Assembly (NCBI GenBank): GCA_947500435.1
Contig: CANMRV010000002.1
Location: 496,001-560,000, forward strand
Length of the DNA: 64,000 bases
Direction: 5' to 3'
From: an uncultured Flavobacteriaceae bacterium
GTDB lineage: Bacteria > Bacteroidota > Bacteroidia > Flavobacteriales > Flavobacteriaceae
A model generated the notes under the pieces. The model was not told the origin of the DNA, made no database searches, and saw nothing but the letters and a program-made list of their open reading frames with translations. Position numbers and translations under genes: made by a program. Positions 26,453-35,773 of this stretch are shown here, piece by piece; positions within the stretch are counted from its first letter, which is position 1; each line of letters starts with the position of its first letter.

Positions 26453-26866
26453 CTATTGATTGATATTCGTAATACCATCAACAAAAGTATCAAGGTCAGC
26501 ACCTTCTTGCATCATTTTAATGGACTTGTCAGCGATATAGGAAACATTTTGGTGTGTAAAACCCATACCTTTTCCCATGCGCTCTAACCAAGATTTTTGC
26601 TCATCACCTGTGATGGAATCATCTTCACATACCAATTGCGTTAAGGTATATAGGTTTTGCAATTTCATTTTGTTCGTTGGTATCGTCTCTAAAGGATAGG
26701 ATAGGTAGTTGGCCAAAATACCGTCATATTCGGAAGTCGACATTCCCAATTTGGTGGAAAGATGGCTTAGAAACCCTTTTTCAGATTCGGTGGCATCACC
26801 ATCGCGCAAAGTGATTTTTACGAGGGCTGCAAATTCATTATGGTATTGATTTTGTTCTTTATCCAT
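26453..26866 (-). CDS. TerB-like helical protein
   Basis: About 137 residues from the internal ATG (MDKEQNQ) at 26866. An upstream ATG at 26905 would add a hydrophobic tail that looks like 5' UTR. All-helical, with a TerB/DjlA-like pattern: FAALVKITLRDGDATESEKGFL and LVCEDDSITGDEQKSWL, two acidic loops that could bind divalent metal. It may be the last gene of the minus-strand efflux/cyclase/channel run, 74 bp after the K+ channel gene. Function unknown. Confidence 0.65.
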   Translation of the reverse strand: MDKEQNQYHNEFAALVKITLRDGDATESEKGFLSHLSTKLGMSTSEYDGILANYLSYPLETIPTNKMKLQNLYTLTQLVCEDDSITGDEQKSWLERMGKGMGFTHQNVSYIADKSIKMMQEGADLDTFVDGITNINQ

Positions 26867-26940
26867 AGCGTGTTTCTTATTTATATTAAAAATAATAAAT
26901 ATCAAATCGTTTTAAAAAGTAAGGGGGAGATATTTGATTT

Positions 26941-27624
26941 TTATGACCTGTTTTTGGAGCTTTTTTGATTGATAAACTTTCCAACCACTACAGCGGTAAT
27001 AATTACCAAATAGAACTGTCCGATTAGACCAATTAAAATAGAAGCTTTTTGCGCTAAAGGTGTAATTGGTGTAATGTCTCCATAACCAATCGTCATCATG
27101 GTGATAAAACTAAAATACATGAGTTGTTCGGTTAATGTATGTGATTGTGATTCTTGTTGGTGCAGCAAACCTCCGGCAAAAGATTCCGGATTAGATAGTT
27201 CAATACTCATGCAAATAAAAAAACCAATAAGACCGAGGGAGATAAATCCGCTAATCATTCCATAGATAACCTTTTTATCAACCGTAGCGGAATACCAAAC
27301 TTGCTTGATGATTTCTAGGGTAACAACGAGATAGAATGCGAAATAAATTCCGAATTGCATATAGCTCGTGAAAAGTGGCATGCCGTCATTCGCTTGGGCA
27401 ATACCAAAAATCACACTGCTAGCTACCAATAGGACTAAAAAGAACCAAAAAAACTCTTTTCGTTTAAAGATTAAAATGATTCCTGCAATCAGATTGAGCA
27501 AAAACGCGATTGGAGCAATGGTTTCTTCAAATAGTGCACCAGGAATCAACAAGCTGCCAAAGAGTATGACTATTTGGGTAATAAAGAAAAGTTCAAAGCG
27601 TATTTTATATAACTTTTGCATCAT
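26941..27624 (-). CDS. Potassium channel, ion-channel family
   Basis: A 227-residue inner-membrane protein with six hydrophobic segments, like a voltage-gated channel core. The pore loop carries the selectivity filter TIGYGDITP at about residues 178-186, followed by the inner helix. There is no cytoplasmic cyclic-nucleotide or RCK domain. Its ATG overlaps the stop of the cyclase gene (ATGA), so the two are made together. Potassium conductance is well supported; regulation by a cyclic nucleotide is only suggested by the neighbour. Confidence 0.9.
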   Translation of the reverse strand: MMQKLYKIRFELFFITQIVILFGSLLIPGALFEETIAPIAFLLNLIAGIILIFKRKEFFWFFLVLLVASSVIFGIAQANDGMPLFTSYMQFGIYFAFYLVVTLEIIKQVWYSATVDKKVIYGMISGFISLGLIGFFICMSIELSNPESFAGGLLHQQESQSHTLTEQLMYFSFITMMTIGYGDITPITPLAQKASILIGLIGQFYLVIITAVVVGKFINQKSSKNRS

Positions 27625-28700
27625 ATTTCAGTTAAGGTGTAAATATTTACTTCTTTATGCTTGCCTTTGAGCAAAGCGGTACCCAATGATTTTGAGGATA
27701 AAGAGTCATCAAGCCTCAGATTATTTAGTAACCCTTCTGAAATTAAAATCTGAACATTGTACTTGTTGCATTGACCTTGGATTCGGGCAGAGGTATTGAT
27801 GACATCGCCGTGATAGGCTAATTCCTTTTTAACAATGCCGACTTCAGCCACCATTAATTTTCCACCATGGAGTCCTGCCTTAAACTCTGGAACAACACCA
27901 TATTTTTTGGAGTAGTAGTCTGCTCTGTCCAATTTTTGTCTCTGAAAGGCAAAAAACAAGCGTACACAATTATTATTGGCCAAACCCTTCTTATAAGGCC
28001 AGGAAAGAACTGCTTCATCCCCTACATATTGATAAATTTCTGCATTGAATTTTGGAACTACCGCATTGAGGTCAAAGAAACAATCCTGAATAAACTGGCT
28101 GTATTTAAAATGTCCGAGTTGTTCTGCAATCGTTGTCGAGTCTTTTAGATCAAGAAACATGAAGATTCTTTTTTCCTCCTTTGGTTCTTTATATTTTCCC
28201 AAAAGCATCTTTAGGAAAACCTCTTTTCCGAATTTTTCAATGGCCATCTTTATGAAGGAAAAAACCAAAGAAAGTAATATCATATAAATCAAAATTGCCC
28301 TCAGCGTTCTATTTGTGCGCCACCACCCCCTGCTAGTATCAATTTTAACTAGGTCTAGGGCAGTAAAAATTTCCAAAACAATGGTGAAAACTGCAATAGT
28401 CGTTACAAAATATACCAATGTCTTGAATACTAAATTCAGACCTAAAGATAATTTCTTTGGGCCGAACCTGTTGAGAATAAAGTCGACGACAGCATACAAC
28501 AACCCAATAGAAAAACCCACGGACATATGGCTTAAAATGGTTACCCAGATTGGTGTTTGGGCAAATTTTTCAGTCAGTAAAATTTCTATGTTATCCCCTA
28601 TACCGTAATACCTGAAGATGGCGAACATGCCCATGCCAATTGACCAAAACAACAAAGACGGCCAAAGTAGCCTCAAAAATTGTTTAAGACTTCGGTTCAT
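27621..28700 (-). CDS. Membrane-bound class III adenylate/guanylate cyclase
   Basis: A 359-residue protein. Four hydrophobic segments (about 12-160) are followed by a cytoplasmic class III cyclase domain. It has the metal-binding MFLDLKDSTTIAEQLG, YQYVGDEAVLSW with the second acidic site, and GLHGGKLMVAEVG, then VINTSARIQ. All key regions look intact, so it should make cAMP or cGMP; which one is unclear. It lies 16 bp after the RND pump gene and overlaps the K+ channel gene by 4 bp. Confidence 0.88.
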   Translation of the reverse strand: MNRSLKQFLRLLWPSLLFWSIGMGMFAIFRYYGIGDNIEILLTEKFAQTPIWVTILSHMSVGFSIGLLYAVVDFILNRFGPKKLSLGLNLVFKTLVYFVTTIAVFTIVLEIFTALDLVKIDTSRGWWRTNRTLRAILIYMILLSLVFSFIKMAIEKFGKEVFLKMLLGKYKEPKEEKRIFMFLDLKDSTTIAEQLGHFKYSQFIQDCFFDLNAVVPKFNAEIYQYVGDEAVLSWPYKKGLANNNCVRLFFAFQRQKLDRADYYSKKYGVVPEFKAGLHGGKLMVAEVGIVKKELAYHGDVINTSARIQGQCNKYNVQILISEGLLNNLRLDDSLSSKSLGTALLKGKHKEVNIYTLTEI

Positions 28701-28716
28701 ATGCTTTTCATGAAGA

Positions 28717-31700
28717 TTAGTTTTCTAGCAAAGAATCGTTAAAGGTATAATTCTTATAATCAACTTTATACAATACGCTATAAAAGGCAGGAATAAATAA
28801 TAAGGTAATTACTGTACCGAATAAAAGCCCAACCATTATAGTCACGGCCATAGGTTCCCACATTTCGCCTCCACCTAAATACAATGGAATTAATCCTAAT
28901 ACCGTAGTAAAAGTTGCCAATAATATTGGTCGAAAGCGCTGCAGACAGGCGGATATGATAGCATCTTGGGGTTTTCGTTTTATCTCGTTCTGTTCAATTT
29001 CTATCTTATCGACCAGCACAATGGCATTATTGATGACAATACCGGCCAAAGAAATCACACCTAAAAACGCCATAAATCCGAAGGGAACATTAAAAATAAG
29101 AAGTCCCAATACCATACCAATAACTCCCAAAGGAATAGTACAAACAACCATGACCATCTTTCGAAAAGAGTTAAATTGAATAATTAATAGCATCACAATG
29201 ATAAATGCGGATAATGGCAGATAACTTGCTACTGCCCCCATATTTTCTGCAGTACTTTCAGCATCACCTCCTAAATTATAACTATAACCCTGACCCCAAG
29301 AAGCGGCTTGTTCTTCTAACCATGGGGTTATTTCCGCTGTAATTGCGGATGCATTTCCTCCTTCGGATAGTTCACTTGAAACATTAATGGTACGTGTCAG
29401 ATTCAATCGTTTAATACGGGTGTACTGCCATTGTGGAAGAATAGAAGCTACCTGCAATAGGGGTACACTCTTGCCTGAATTCTGTGCATAGATATTCAGG
29501 GTTTCCAAAGAAGCCAAGGATTGTTGCTTGTCTTGGTCGCTAAGCATAACAATTGGAATGGACTTGTCATTTTCACGATATTCGCCCGTTCTAAAACCGT
29601 CCAGAACTGTTTGTAAGGAAGTAGCAATGTCTTGATTGGTTACTCCTGCGAGTTGCGCCTTATTTTGGTCTATATCAATTATAAATTTCTTTCCTTTTGG
29701 CCCCCAATCATCTTTAATATTTTTGGTGCCGGAAACAGCAAACAACCTTGTTTTTATAGACTGAGATATTTCTGCCAATTTATCTGGGTCATCACCTGAA
29801 ACCTTTATTTCAATGGGTGTTCCACCGCCACCTGAACCCAAAAGTCCTACTTTAATATCGGCATTTGGGAAGGATGCAAAACTGAAAGAATCCAACTTTT
29901 TGACCATTTCATTGTTGACCAAGAAATTGGAAGTGTTGATTAAGATATGTGCATAGTTTGAATTCGCTTCATCAGGATTGTACCCCAAGTCATAAGCAGA
30001 AGGACCTTCACCGATATAGGCTGACCAGTCTACAATTCCGTCGGGGTTATTTTCCGAAACTTGGAGCTCACTTTTCATGAAAGTTTCAATAGCAGCGACC
30101 ATTTCTTGGGTACGTTCAATTTTTGTGCCCTCAGGGAGATTAATATCAGCCGTTATCATATTTCTATCACTATCGGGAAAGAATACGAAAGCCAGCAAGC
30201 CGAAACCTAAAATGGATAAAACGAACATACCTACAATTCCAAAAAGTACTGTCCGTTTCCAATTCAAGGCAATCAAAATCAGATTTTTGTATTTACTCTT
30301 TAACCCGTTTATTAAGCGATCCAAGAAGCTTACTTCTCCATCTTGTTGCTTCTTTACTTTAAGGAAGAAAACGCAGAAAAGCGTAATAATACTTAAAGAG
30401 ATAATCCATGAGGATAGTAAGGCTATTGTAATCACCACAAAAATGGGTCCCATAATATCACCCATTACGGATTCCGCCATGTAAAAGGAGAGAAAGGCAG
30501 CTGATGTTGTTAGTGTAGAAATCAATAAGGGCGTAAAGAGTTCTGAACAGGAATCTATGGCCGCTTTTTTGACATCGGCACCATTTTCCATTTTTACAAT
30601 GATCGATTCTGCTACCACAATTCCGTTATCGACCATCATCCCCAAAGCCATAATTAACGCCGCCAAAGTAATTTGATTGAGCCCGACATCAATGAGGCCC
30701 ATTACAAATAATGTAGTAATGGTTACAATGGGAATCAAACTCGCGATAACCAGTCCAGTTCTAAGTCCTAGGAAAAATAACATTACCGCCAAGACAATAC
30801 CTATAGACTGTAGTAGATTACCCAAAAAATCACTGATTTTTACGTCGATATAGGTGTCAATGGAAGCTAATCTATTCACCTCTAGACCCACGGGAAGTTT
30901 TCCCCTCCATTCGTTCAGGACCACATCAAGTTCTTCGCCTAATTTAATGATGTTCGCACCTTCTTTTAAGGATACATGAAGCGATAGGGCATCTTTGCCG
31001 TTGATACGTACAATTTGGGTGGGTGGATTAATATAACCCTTATGAACATTTGTAATATCTTTCAAGGGAACAACTTGACCGCCATCTCCAACAGGAATCA
31101 ACATCTCCTGTATATCAGTGACATCGTCAAAGTTTCCGGTAGGTTCTAAAATAATTCGTTCATCTTCGACATTGATTTGTCCTCCAGAACTTAAAATATT
31201 GGTATTACTAATCAAACCCTTTAGACCGTTAGAGGTCAGGCCATAACTCTTTAGTTTTGTATTGTCGAACTCTACAAAGACCCGTTCTGCTTGGTCTCCA
31301 TTGATTTCAACTTTCGCAGCATCGGGCAATTTGATTAAATCATCGCGCATATCATCTGCATACTCTTTCATGTCAGCATAGGAATACCCATCACTAGTTA
31401 GACCTACGGCGATTCCGAAAACTTCCCCTATACCATCATCCTTCAATTGTGGCTGTACGCCATCAGGTAAGCCTTGAATACCGCTTAGTTTTCTTCGCAG
31501 CCTATCCCAGACAGCTTGTAAATCTTGTGGCTCCACTTGCATCACCAATTCTACGTTAACCACCGAAAGCCCCGTTCTGGAAGTACTTGTAACTTTTTTT
31601 AATTCGGGAAGTTCCTGGGCGACTTTTTCAATTTTATCTGTCACCAATTCCTCCACACGTTCAGGACTGGCCCCAGGAAATGATGAAACAACGGAGGCTA

Positions 31701-31830
31701 CACGAATGGTATATGGTGGCATACTGTCACGAGACAAAGTCTCATACCCAATTAATCCCATAAGCATAACTACGGCGAGGATACTTAAAACGACACGATT
31801 ATTATTAATTGAAAACTGCGTAAGATTCAT
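28717..31830 (-). CDS. RND efflux pump, inner-membrane permease
   Basis: A 1037-residue HAE/AcrB-type permease with the usual duplicated architecture: a first transmembrane helix, a large periplasmic porter domain, six helices from about residue 335, and repeat of the plan. The proton-relay region reads LGMMVDNGIVVAES, keeping the first of the two Asp residues of AcrB and carrying Asn at the second, as in many HAE relatives. It forms a tripartite pump with the adaptor and the TolC-like gene upstream. A 483-bp interval holding another gene separates it from the adaptor. The heptad repeat ends 6 bp after the ATG position in its 5' leader. Confidence 0.93.
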   Translation of the reverse strand: MNLTQFSINNNRVVLSILAVVMLMGLIGYETLSRDSMPPYTIRVASVVSSFPGASPERVEELVTDKIEKVAQELPELKKVTSTSRTGLSVVNVELVMQVEPQDLQAVWDRLRRKLSGIQGLPDGVQPQLKDDGIGEVFGIAVGLTSDGYSYADMKEYADDMRDDLIKLPDAAKVEINGDQAERVFVEFDNTKLKSYGLTSNGLKGLISNTNILSSGGQINVEDERIILEPTGNFDDVTDIQEMLIPVGDGGQVVPLKDITNVHKGYINPPTQIVRINGKDALSLHVSLKEGANIIKLGEELDVVLNEWRGKLPVGLEVNRLASIDTYIDVKISDFLGNLLQSIGIVLAVMLFFLGLRTGLVIASLIPIVTITTLFVMGLIDVGLNQITLAALIMALGMMVDNGIVVAESIIVKMENGADVKKAAIDSCSELFTPLLISTLTTSAAFLSFYMAESVMGDIMGPIFVVITIALLSSWIISLSIITLFCVFFLKVKKQQDGEVSFLDRLINGLKSKYKNLILIALNWKRTVLFGIVGMFVLSILGFGLLAFVFFPDSDRNMITADINLPEGTKIERTQEMVAAIETFMKSELQVSENNPDGIVDWSAYIGEGPSAYDLGYNPDEANSNYAHILINTSNFLVNNEMVKKLDSFSFASFPNADIKVGLLGSGGGGTPIEIKVSGDDPDKLAEISQSIKTRLFAVSGTKNIKDDWGPKGKKFIIDIDQNKAQLAGVTNQDIATSLQTVLDGFRTGEYRENDKSIPIVMLSDQDKQQSLASLETLNIYAQNSGKSVPLLQVASILPQWQYTRIKRLNLTRTINVSSELSEGGNASAITAEITPWLEEQAASWGQGYSYNLGGDAESTAENMGAVASYLPLSAFIIVMLLIIQFNSFRKMVMVVCTIPLGVIGMVLGLLIFNVPFGFMAFLGVISLAGIVINNAIVLVDKIEIEQNEIKRKPQDAIISACLQRFRPILLATFTTVLGLIPLYLGGGEMWEPMAVTIMVGLLFGTVITLLFIPAFYSVLYKVDYKNYTFNDSLLEN

Positions 31831-31836
31831 ATTGCG

Positions 31837-31870
31837 GAAGTTTGAAGTCGGGAGTCCGAAGTCGGAAGTC
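31837..31870 (+). repeat. Left heptad array of the inverted repeat
   Basis: Five seven-base units from 31836 (GGAAGTT, TGAAGTC, GGGAGTC, CGAAGTC, GGAAGTC). The segment 31837-31870 is the left arm of the imperfect inverted repeat around the four-helix-bundle gene. Confidence 0.9.
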
Positions 31871-31900
31871 CTAAAATTGTTAACTGTGTGTTTTGTTCGT

Positions 31901-32254
31901 TCATTTTATGTTTTTTCTAAAGGCGATAAGCATATTCATCAAGTTAAATGCATAATTATATAACTTATCAAACTCTTCATCATATATATACTTTCGTCTT
32001 CTCACTTTATGCAAACAGGTTACCACTTCGGCCAAAGACCTTATGGAATAACCAATGAATTTTTTAAACTCGGGATTCGATTGACCAATCGAACCTTCAG
32101 AGATATTCAATGCAACGGAGTCCACAGCTCTCATAATTTGGGAAGACATATTGTACTTTTCGGCATCAGGAAATTTCTTGGTAATCACATTTAATTCTTC
32201 ACCAAAATCCATAGCTTTTTGCCATACAATCAATTTCTCAAATTTAAATTTCAT
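31901..32254 (-). CDS. Four-helix-bundle protein, S23/intervening-sequence family
   Basis: A 117-residue cytoplasmic protein matching the family of 23S rRNA intervening-sequence (S23) proteins and the related Avd proteins. It opens FEKLIVWQKAMDFG, then SSQIMRAVDSVALNISEGS, then KKFIGYSIRSLAEVVTCL, and ends with a helix NYAFNLMNMLIAF. Basic residues (KVRRRKY) could bind nucleic acid, as known for relatives. The gene lies between the RND adaptor and pump genes, to which it has no known functional link. It is bracketed by inverted heptad arrays. Confidence 0.93.
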   Translation of the reverse strand: MKFKFEKLIVWQKAMDFGEELNVITKKFPDAEKYNMSSQIMRAVDSVALNISEGSIGQSNPEFKKFIGYSIRSLAEVVTCLHKVRRRKYIYDEEFDKLYNYAFNLMNMLIAFRKNIK

Positions 32255-32262
32255 ATCATTTT

Positions 32263-32315
32263 CTTCAGACTTCAGACTTCAGACTTCAGACTCCGGTCTC
32301 CCGACTCCCAACTTC
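32263..32315 (-). repeat. Right heptad array of the inverted repeat
   Basis: Four perfect CTTCAGA units (32263-32290) are followed by three variants (CTCCGGT, CTCCCGA, CTCCCAA). The segment 32282-32315 pairs with the left arm at 31837-31870. The array begins 8 bp upstream of the four-helix-bundle start codon and runs into the adaptor's stop codon. Confidence 0.9.
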
Positions 32316-33402
32316 ACTGCAATCTTACTTTTTGTCCGTCTAATAATGTCTGCAGGCCTGCTGTTGCAATTTTCTCTCCCCCGTTAAGACCACTATTAAT
32401 TTTGAAGCCATCACTTGTGAGTTCTCCAACTTCAATAGTCTGCCTTTTGACCGTTCCGACTTTATCATCTTCGGTTTCAATGATGAAGACAAAATTTCCG
32501 CCTCCATCTTCGCCAACAGCTTTGACTGGAACTACCAGAGTGTCATCATTAGCTTCTTCACCGCTGCCAAAATTGAAAGTAACATTGGCAGCCATACCTG
32601 GTTTGACAGCCGTGGTAGGGGTAACGATATCTATTTTTATCGGATAGGTGGAAGAATTGGAATCCACAACTGGAGAGACTTCTAAGACGCTTCCTTTAAA
32701 GCTTTCTCCCAAAGATGAAAGCGAAATATCTACTTCCATTCCTGATTGTACTTTGTTGATGACATTCTCGGGAAGCCCTACCATAATATTAATCTGTTCT
32801 CCAGCATTAAGTACAGCGATTACTTGTCCTGCGCTTACATTGGCATTGAGTGTTCCCGGCCGGCTGGCAATAGTGCCATCTTTTGGTGCTTTGATATAGC
32901 CATAACTAATTTGTGATTGTTGGATGCTTTTGTTCCGCCGTGCGGATTCATATTGGTCTAAAGCACTTTGATAATTGTTTTTGGCAGTTTCATAATCACT
33001 AAGGGATTGACTTCCACTTTCATAAAGTGATTTGACTCGGTCCATTGCCGATTTGGCCGTTTTCATAGCTGAATTGGCACTGTTCAATGCAGAAACCGAT
33101 TGCTCATAGGCCAAATTGGCCTGTACATTATCCAGTTTTGCAATAAGATCGCCTTTCTTCACTTTTTGACCTACAGCTACATTCAATTCCGTAATAATAC
33201 CATTGCTTCGAAAACTCAATTCAATTTCATCGCCTGCTCTGGCAACTCCACTGAAAGAGCGAATTTTTTGAGCATCTGATGTACCAACAACTTGGAAGTT
33301 TACGGGACGCAACACTTCTTCTTTCGCTTTAACTTCTTCCTTACAGGAATTAAATGCGAAAAGGACCAAAAGGGTAAAAACTAGTTGTCTAAAATATTTC
33401 AT
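32314..33402 (-). CDS. RND efflux periplasmic adaptor (membrane-fusion protein)
   Basis: A 362-residue lipoprotein-type adaptor with lipobox FNSCKE (Cys at about 20). It has the standard order: a beta-barrel start, a lipoyl half-motif VAVGQKVKKGDLIAKLD, a coiled-coil hairpin (about 95-165), the second lipoyl half YGYIKAPKDGTIASR, then barrel and membrane-proximal domains. It joins the pump at 28717 to the TolC-like protein 16 bp upstream. The last codons lie inside the start of the heptad repeat region, so the extreme C-terminus may be affected by the insertion. Confidence 0.94.
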   Translation of the reverse strand: MKYFRQLVFTLLVLFAFNSCKEEVKAKEEVLRPVNFQVVGTSDAQKIRSFSGVARAGDEIELSFRSNGIITELNVAVGQKVKKGDLIAKLDNVQANLAYEQSVSALNSANSAMKTAKSAMDRVKSLYESGSQSLSDYETAKNNYQSALDQYESARRNKSIQQSQISYGYIKAPKDGTIASRPGTLNANVSAGQVIAVLNAGEQINIMVGLPENVINKVQSGMEVDISLSSLGESFKGSVLEVSPVVDSNSSTYPIKIDIVTPTTAVKPGMAANVTFNFGSGEEANDDTLVVPVKAVGEDGGGNFVFIIETEDDKVGTVKRQTIEVGELTSDGFKINSGLNGGEKIATAGLQTLLDGQKVRLQ

Positions 33403-33418
33403 AATTACGCTTGATTTT

Positions 33419-35764
33419 TTAGTTTCTATTCAAAATGAACTCTCTTGCTCTTTGCAAAAATGCCTGATTATTGTCCTCAGAATTTAATAGGAAGAAATAA
33501 CCAATAGCACGCTCCAATTGCATCGAAGCCAATAAGTAATTATAATTAGCGGTAGCACTTGCCAACTGTGATTGAAAGTAATTGGTTTGTGCATCAATCA
33601 ACTGAATTAGGGGAACTGCACCCTCACTGTAAGAAGTCTGAGTCAAATCAAGACTTTCTTTAGCGGCTTCTTCTGCAACTTTAGAGATTTGAATATTGGC
33701 AATCTCATTGGTTATGTCCAAAACAAGTGCGTTGATATTGGTTTCGATATTCAAATCGATATTGCTCTTTTGAATATTCAATTGGTCTTCCTGAATCTTA
33801 GCCGTTTGCTTATTGATGTTTCTTTGGTTTTGGCCGAAGATGGGAAGCGATAGATTCAATCCTAAATTATAATTGCCATCAGGGGCAATAGGAATTCCGG
33901 CAGTAGGCACAGAACCAGCTCCCGATTGGGACAATGCTAAATTATACTGACCCTGAAGGGCTACAGTTGGCACGAATCTTCCGGCAGCATTCAATCGGTA
34001 GCTGCGCTGAGTTGCGGCCAGGTTGTAACCAATATTCTTTAATTCCGGAGCATTGGTTTTTGCTTCCTGTATCAAAAAATCGACAAGATTGGGTCTCAGT
34101 TTGGGGTCATCCAAAATGTCATAAAATTCTTGATAATTATAATTATTGGAGAACAGACCTTCACCAATAACGGCCTCTGCCACATCAATCTCCATATCAA
34201 TAGGATTGTTCATTAATTGATTGACTGTATAAAAGGCCTGACTTAATTGGTTGCCTGCCTCAATTAAGGTTTGCATGTTCTGGGCCATTTGACTTCGAAA
34301 ACGCAACACATCGGATTTTCCAGAAGCTCCTGCTTGAAAATTTTGTTGTGATATTTCAAGGTTCCTTTTGGTAACCTCTAAGTTCTGTGCTTGAATTTGA
34401 GCATTGGTTTTTAAAATCAGCGCATTAAAATAAGCTACGGAACCATTTAGAACTGCATCGAGCTCTGCAGCGTTGTATGTCTCCTGTTGCGCTTTTTGTA
34501 TATTTTCTTGAATGGTAATTCCGGCCGCAGCACTTTCGGAATAGATAAGTTGTTGCAGACCTACACTTCCTGAAGTGGAAAATTCTGGATTCGTACCCCC
34601 TGATATTTCAGCGACACGTGGGTCAAGGTACACTCCAGTAGCCGTTGCTGATACATCTGGCAGAAAATTACTTTTTGCTGTTTTTACATCCTGGGAACTC
34701 AAATCGATATTCCTGCGTTCCACTTCCAATCCCAAATTGCGCCCTATTACTCCATTCATAATGTCTAGAAGGGAATACGCATTTTCAGCAATGAAGTTGT
34801 TTTCACCTCCAACAATATCTACGGTGCCTAGCATACTATACCGCAATGGGAATTTGATTTCTTTGGCAGTATTGAAGTTTAGGGAAAGCCTATTTTTATA
34901 TTCAAGAAGCATAGGAAGCTCTGAAGGGTTAGTGCCATTAATAATTGACTCTACATCCAAGGCTATACGTCTAAAAAACTGGTCGATATTGGACTCCGGT
35001 TGGTTGGTAGCAAGAATACCTTTTTCCACATCCTGTTTTCTATTGGCGGAGAATGAGGGCAGTTGATTTTTATTAATAGTGGAAATCAAAGTTCTTAGTG
35101 CAGCTTGCGATAAAGCGAAACCTCCTGCCAAATAAACTGCATCGATATCTTCAATTAGATTTGAAATATCACCATCTTCTGGAAGGCTAATCAAGGTATA
35201 TGAAGCATCTTTATCTGCAAAATAGTTATCAAAAAACTCTTTTATGGGCAGCGCATCAGGGAGGTAGTCATCAACTAGAATCCCCACTTTTTTGTATTCA
35301 TATATTGAATTAAAAGCATCTAAATCCTTGGAATAGGAGAGTGGGGCGATGATATAGGTGATATTATTGACCCCAGTAGTTTTTTGACCCTCAGGAAGCG
35401 GAATAAAATCACTATTTACCGAACCGAGTACAACAACTGGTTTTGCGTAAGTCTTTTGTTGATAAAGTGCGATGTTATTAATTACTCCAAACGCTAAGAT
35501 GATATCTACATCACTGGCCTCTAATTCGAGGTAATTTGCCTTCGCCCTTTCCAAATCAAAACCGTTATGGATAGGTTCTTTAAAGGCAACGGTAGCATCC
35601 TGACCTACAACAGCTTGTATCTCGTTTTGTAGCTTTTCTAGCAGCGGAGTATTTTCAGCAGAGGCCTCATCAGCGAGTATTCCAATGGTCACGGATTTGG
35701 ACTTTTGTGCAAATGAAATTGTTGTTCCTAAAAGGATAAGTAATAGTATGAATTGTTTTCTCAT
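33419..35764 (-). CDS. Fusion of a periplasmic-binding-protein domain with a TolC-type channel
   Basis: At 781 residues this is far longer than a usual TolC-family protein (about 420-500). After a signal peptide (about 1-19, ISFAQ), residues about 22-300 form a type 1 periplasmic binding fold like ABC sugar/ABC_sub_bind domains: VTIGILADEASAENTP, VDIILAFGVINNIAL, KVGILVDDYLPDALPI and IDAVYLAGGFALS. From about 340 on come the paired outer-membrane efflux repeats, with coiled-coil helices such as ITIQENIQKAQQETYNAAE. It is the outer-membrane channel of this pump. The extra domain may sense or capture a ligand. Confidence 0.87.
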   Translation of the reverse strand: MRKQFILLLILLGTTISFAQKSKSVTIGILADEASAENTPLLEKLQNEIQAVVGQDATVAFKEPIHNGFDLERAKANYLELEASDVDIILAFGVINNIALYQQKTYAKPVVVLGSVNSDFIPLPEGQKTTGVNNITYIIAPLSYSKDLDAFNSIYEYKKVGILVDDYLPDALPIKEFFDNYFADKDASYTLISLPEDGDISNLIEDIDAVYLAGGFALSQAALRTLISTINKNQLPSFSANRKQDVEKGILATNQPESNIDQFFRRIALDVESIINGTNPSELPMLLEYKNRLSLNFNTAKEIKFPLRYSMLGTVDIVGGENNFIAENAYSLLDIMNGVIGRNLGLEVERRNIDLSSQDVKTAKSNFLPDVSATATGVYLDPRVAEISGGTNPEFSTSGSVGLQQLIYSESAAAGITIQENIQKAQQETYNAAELDAVLNGSVAYFNALILKTNAQIQAQNLEVTKRNLEISQQNFQAGASGKSDVLRFRSQMAQNMQTLIEAGNQLSQAFYTVNQLMNNPIDMEIDVAEAVIGEGLFSNNYNYQEFYDILDDPKLRPNLVDFLIQEAKTNAPELKNIGYNLAATQRSYRLNAAGRFVPTVALQGQYNLALSQSGAGSVPTAGIPIAPDGNYNLGLNLSLPIFGQNQRNINKQTAKIQEDQLNIQKSNIDLNIETNINALVLDITNEIANIQISKVAEEAAKESLDLTQTSYSEGAVPLIQLIDAQTNYFQSQLASATANYNYLLASMQLERAIGYFFLLNSEDNNQAFLQRAREFILNRN

Positions 35765-35773
35765 GTTCTTAAA

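Larger units (their letters stand above)
31836..32315. mobile_element. S23-type gene cassette bounded by heptad inverted repeats
   Basis: The interval contains one four-helix-bundle gene. The left arm at 31837-31870 and the right arm at 32282-32315 are inverted copies matching at 29 of 34 positions. Both are built of seven-base units (variants of GAAGTCN). The right arm overlaps the adaptor stop codon and the left arm ends near the pump start codon. The unit therefore appears set between the two genes of an RND operon. No target-site duplication or transposase is seen; mobility is inferred. Confidence 0.55.

Noticed and set aside
31901..32254. Avd accessory gene of a diversity-generating retroelement
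   Set aside because: The protein is related to the Avd/S23 fold, but no reverse transcriptase, template repeat or variable repeat is found in the window.
32263..32311. Heptad array as a CRISPR or coding repeat
   Set aside because: Seven-base units without spacers lie between stop and start codons; they are part of the inverted repeat around the S23-type gene.
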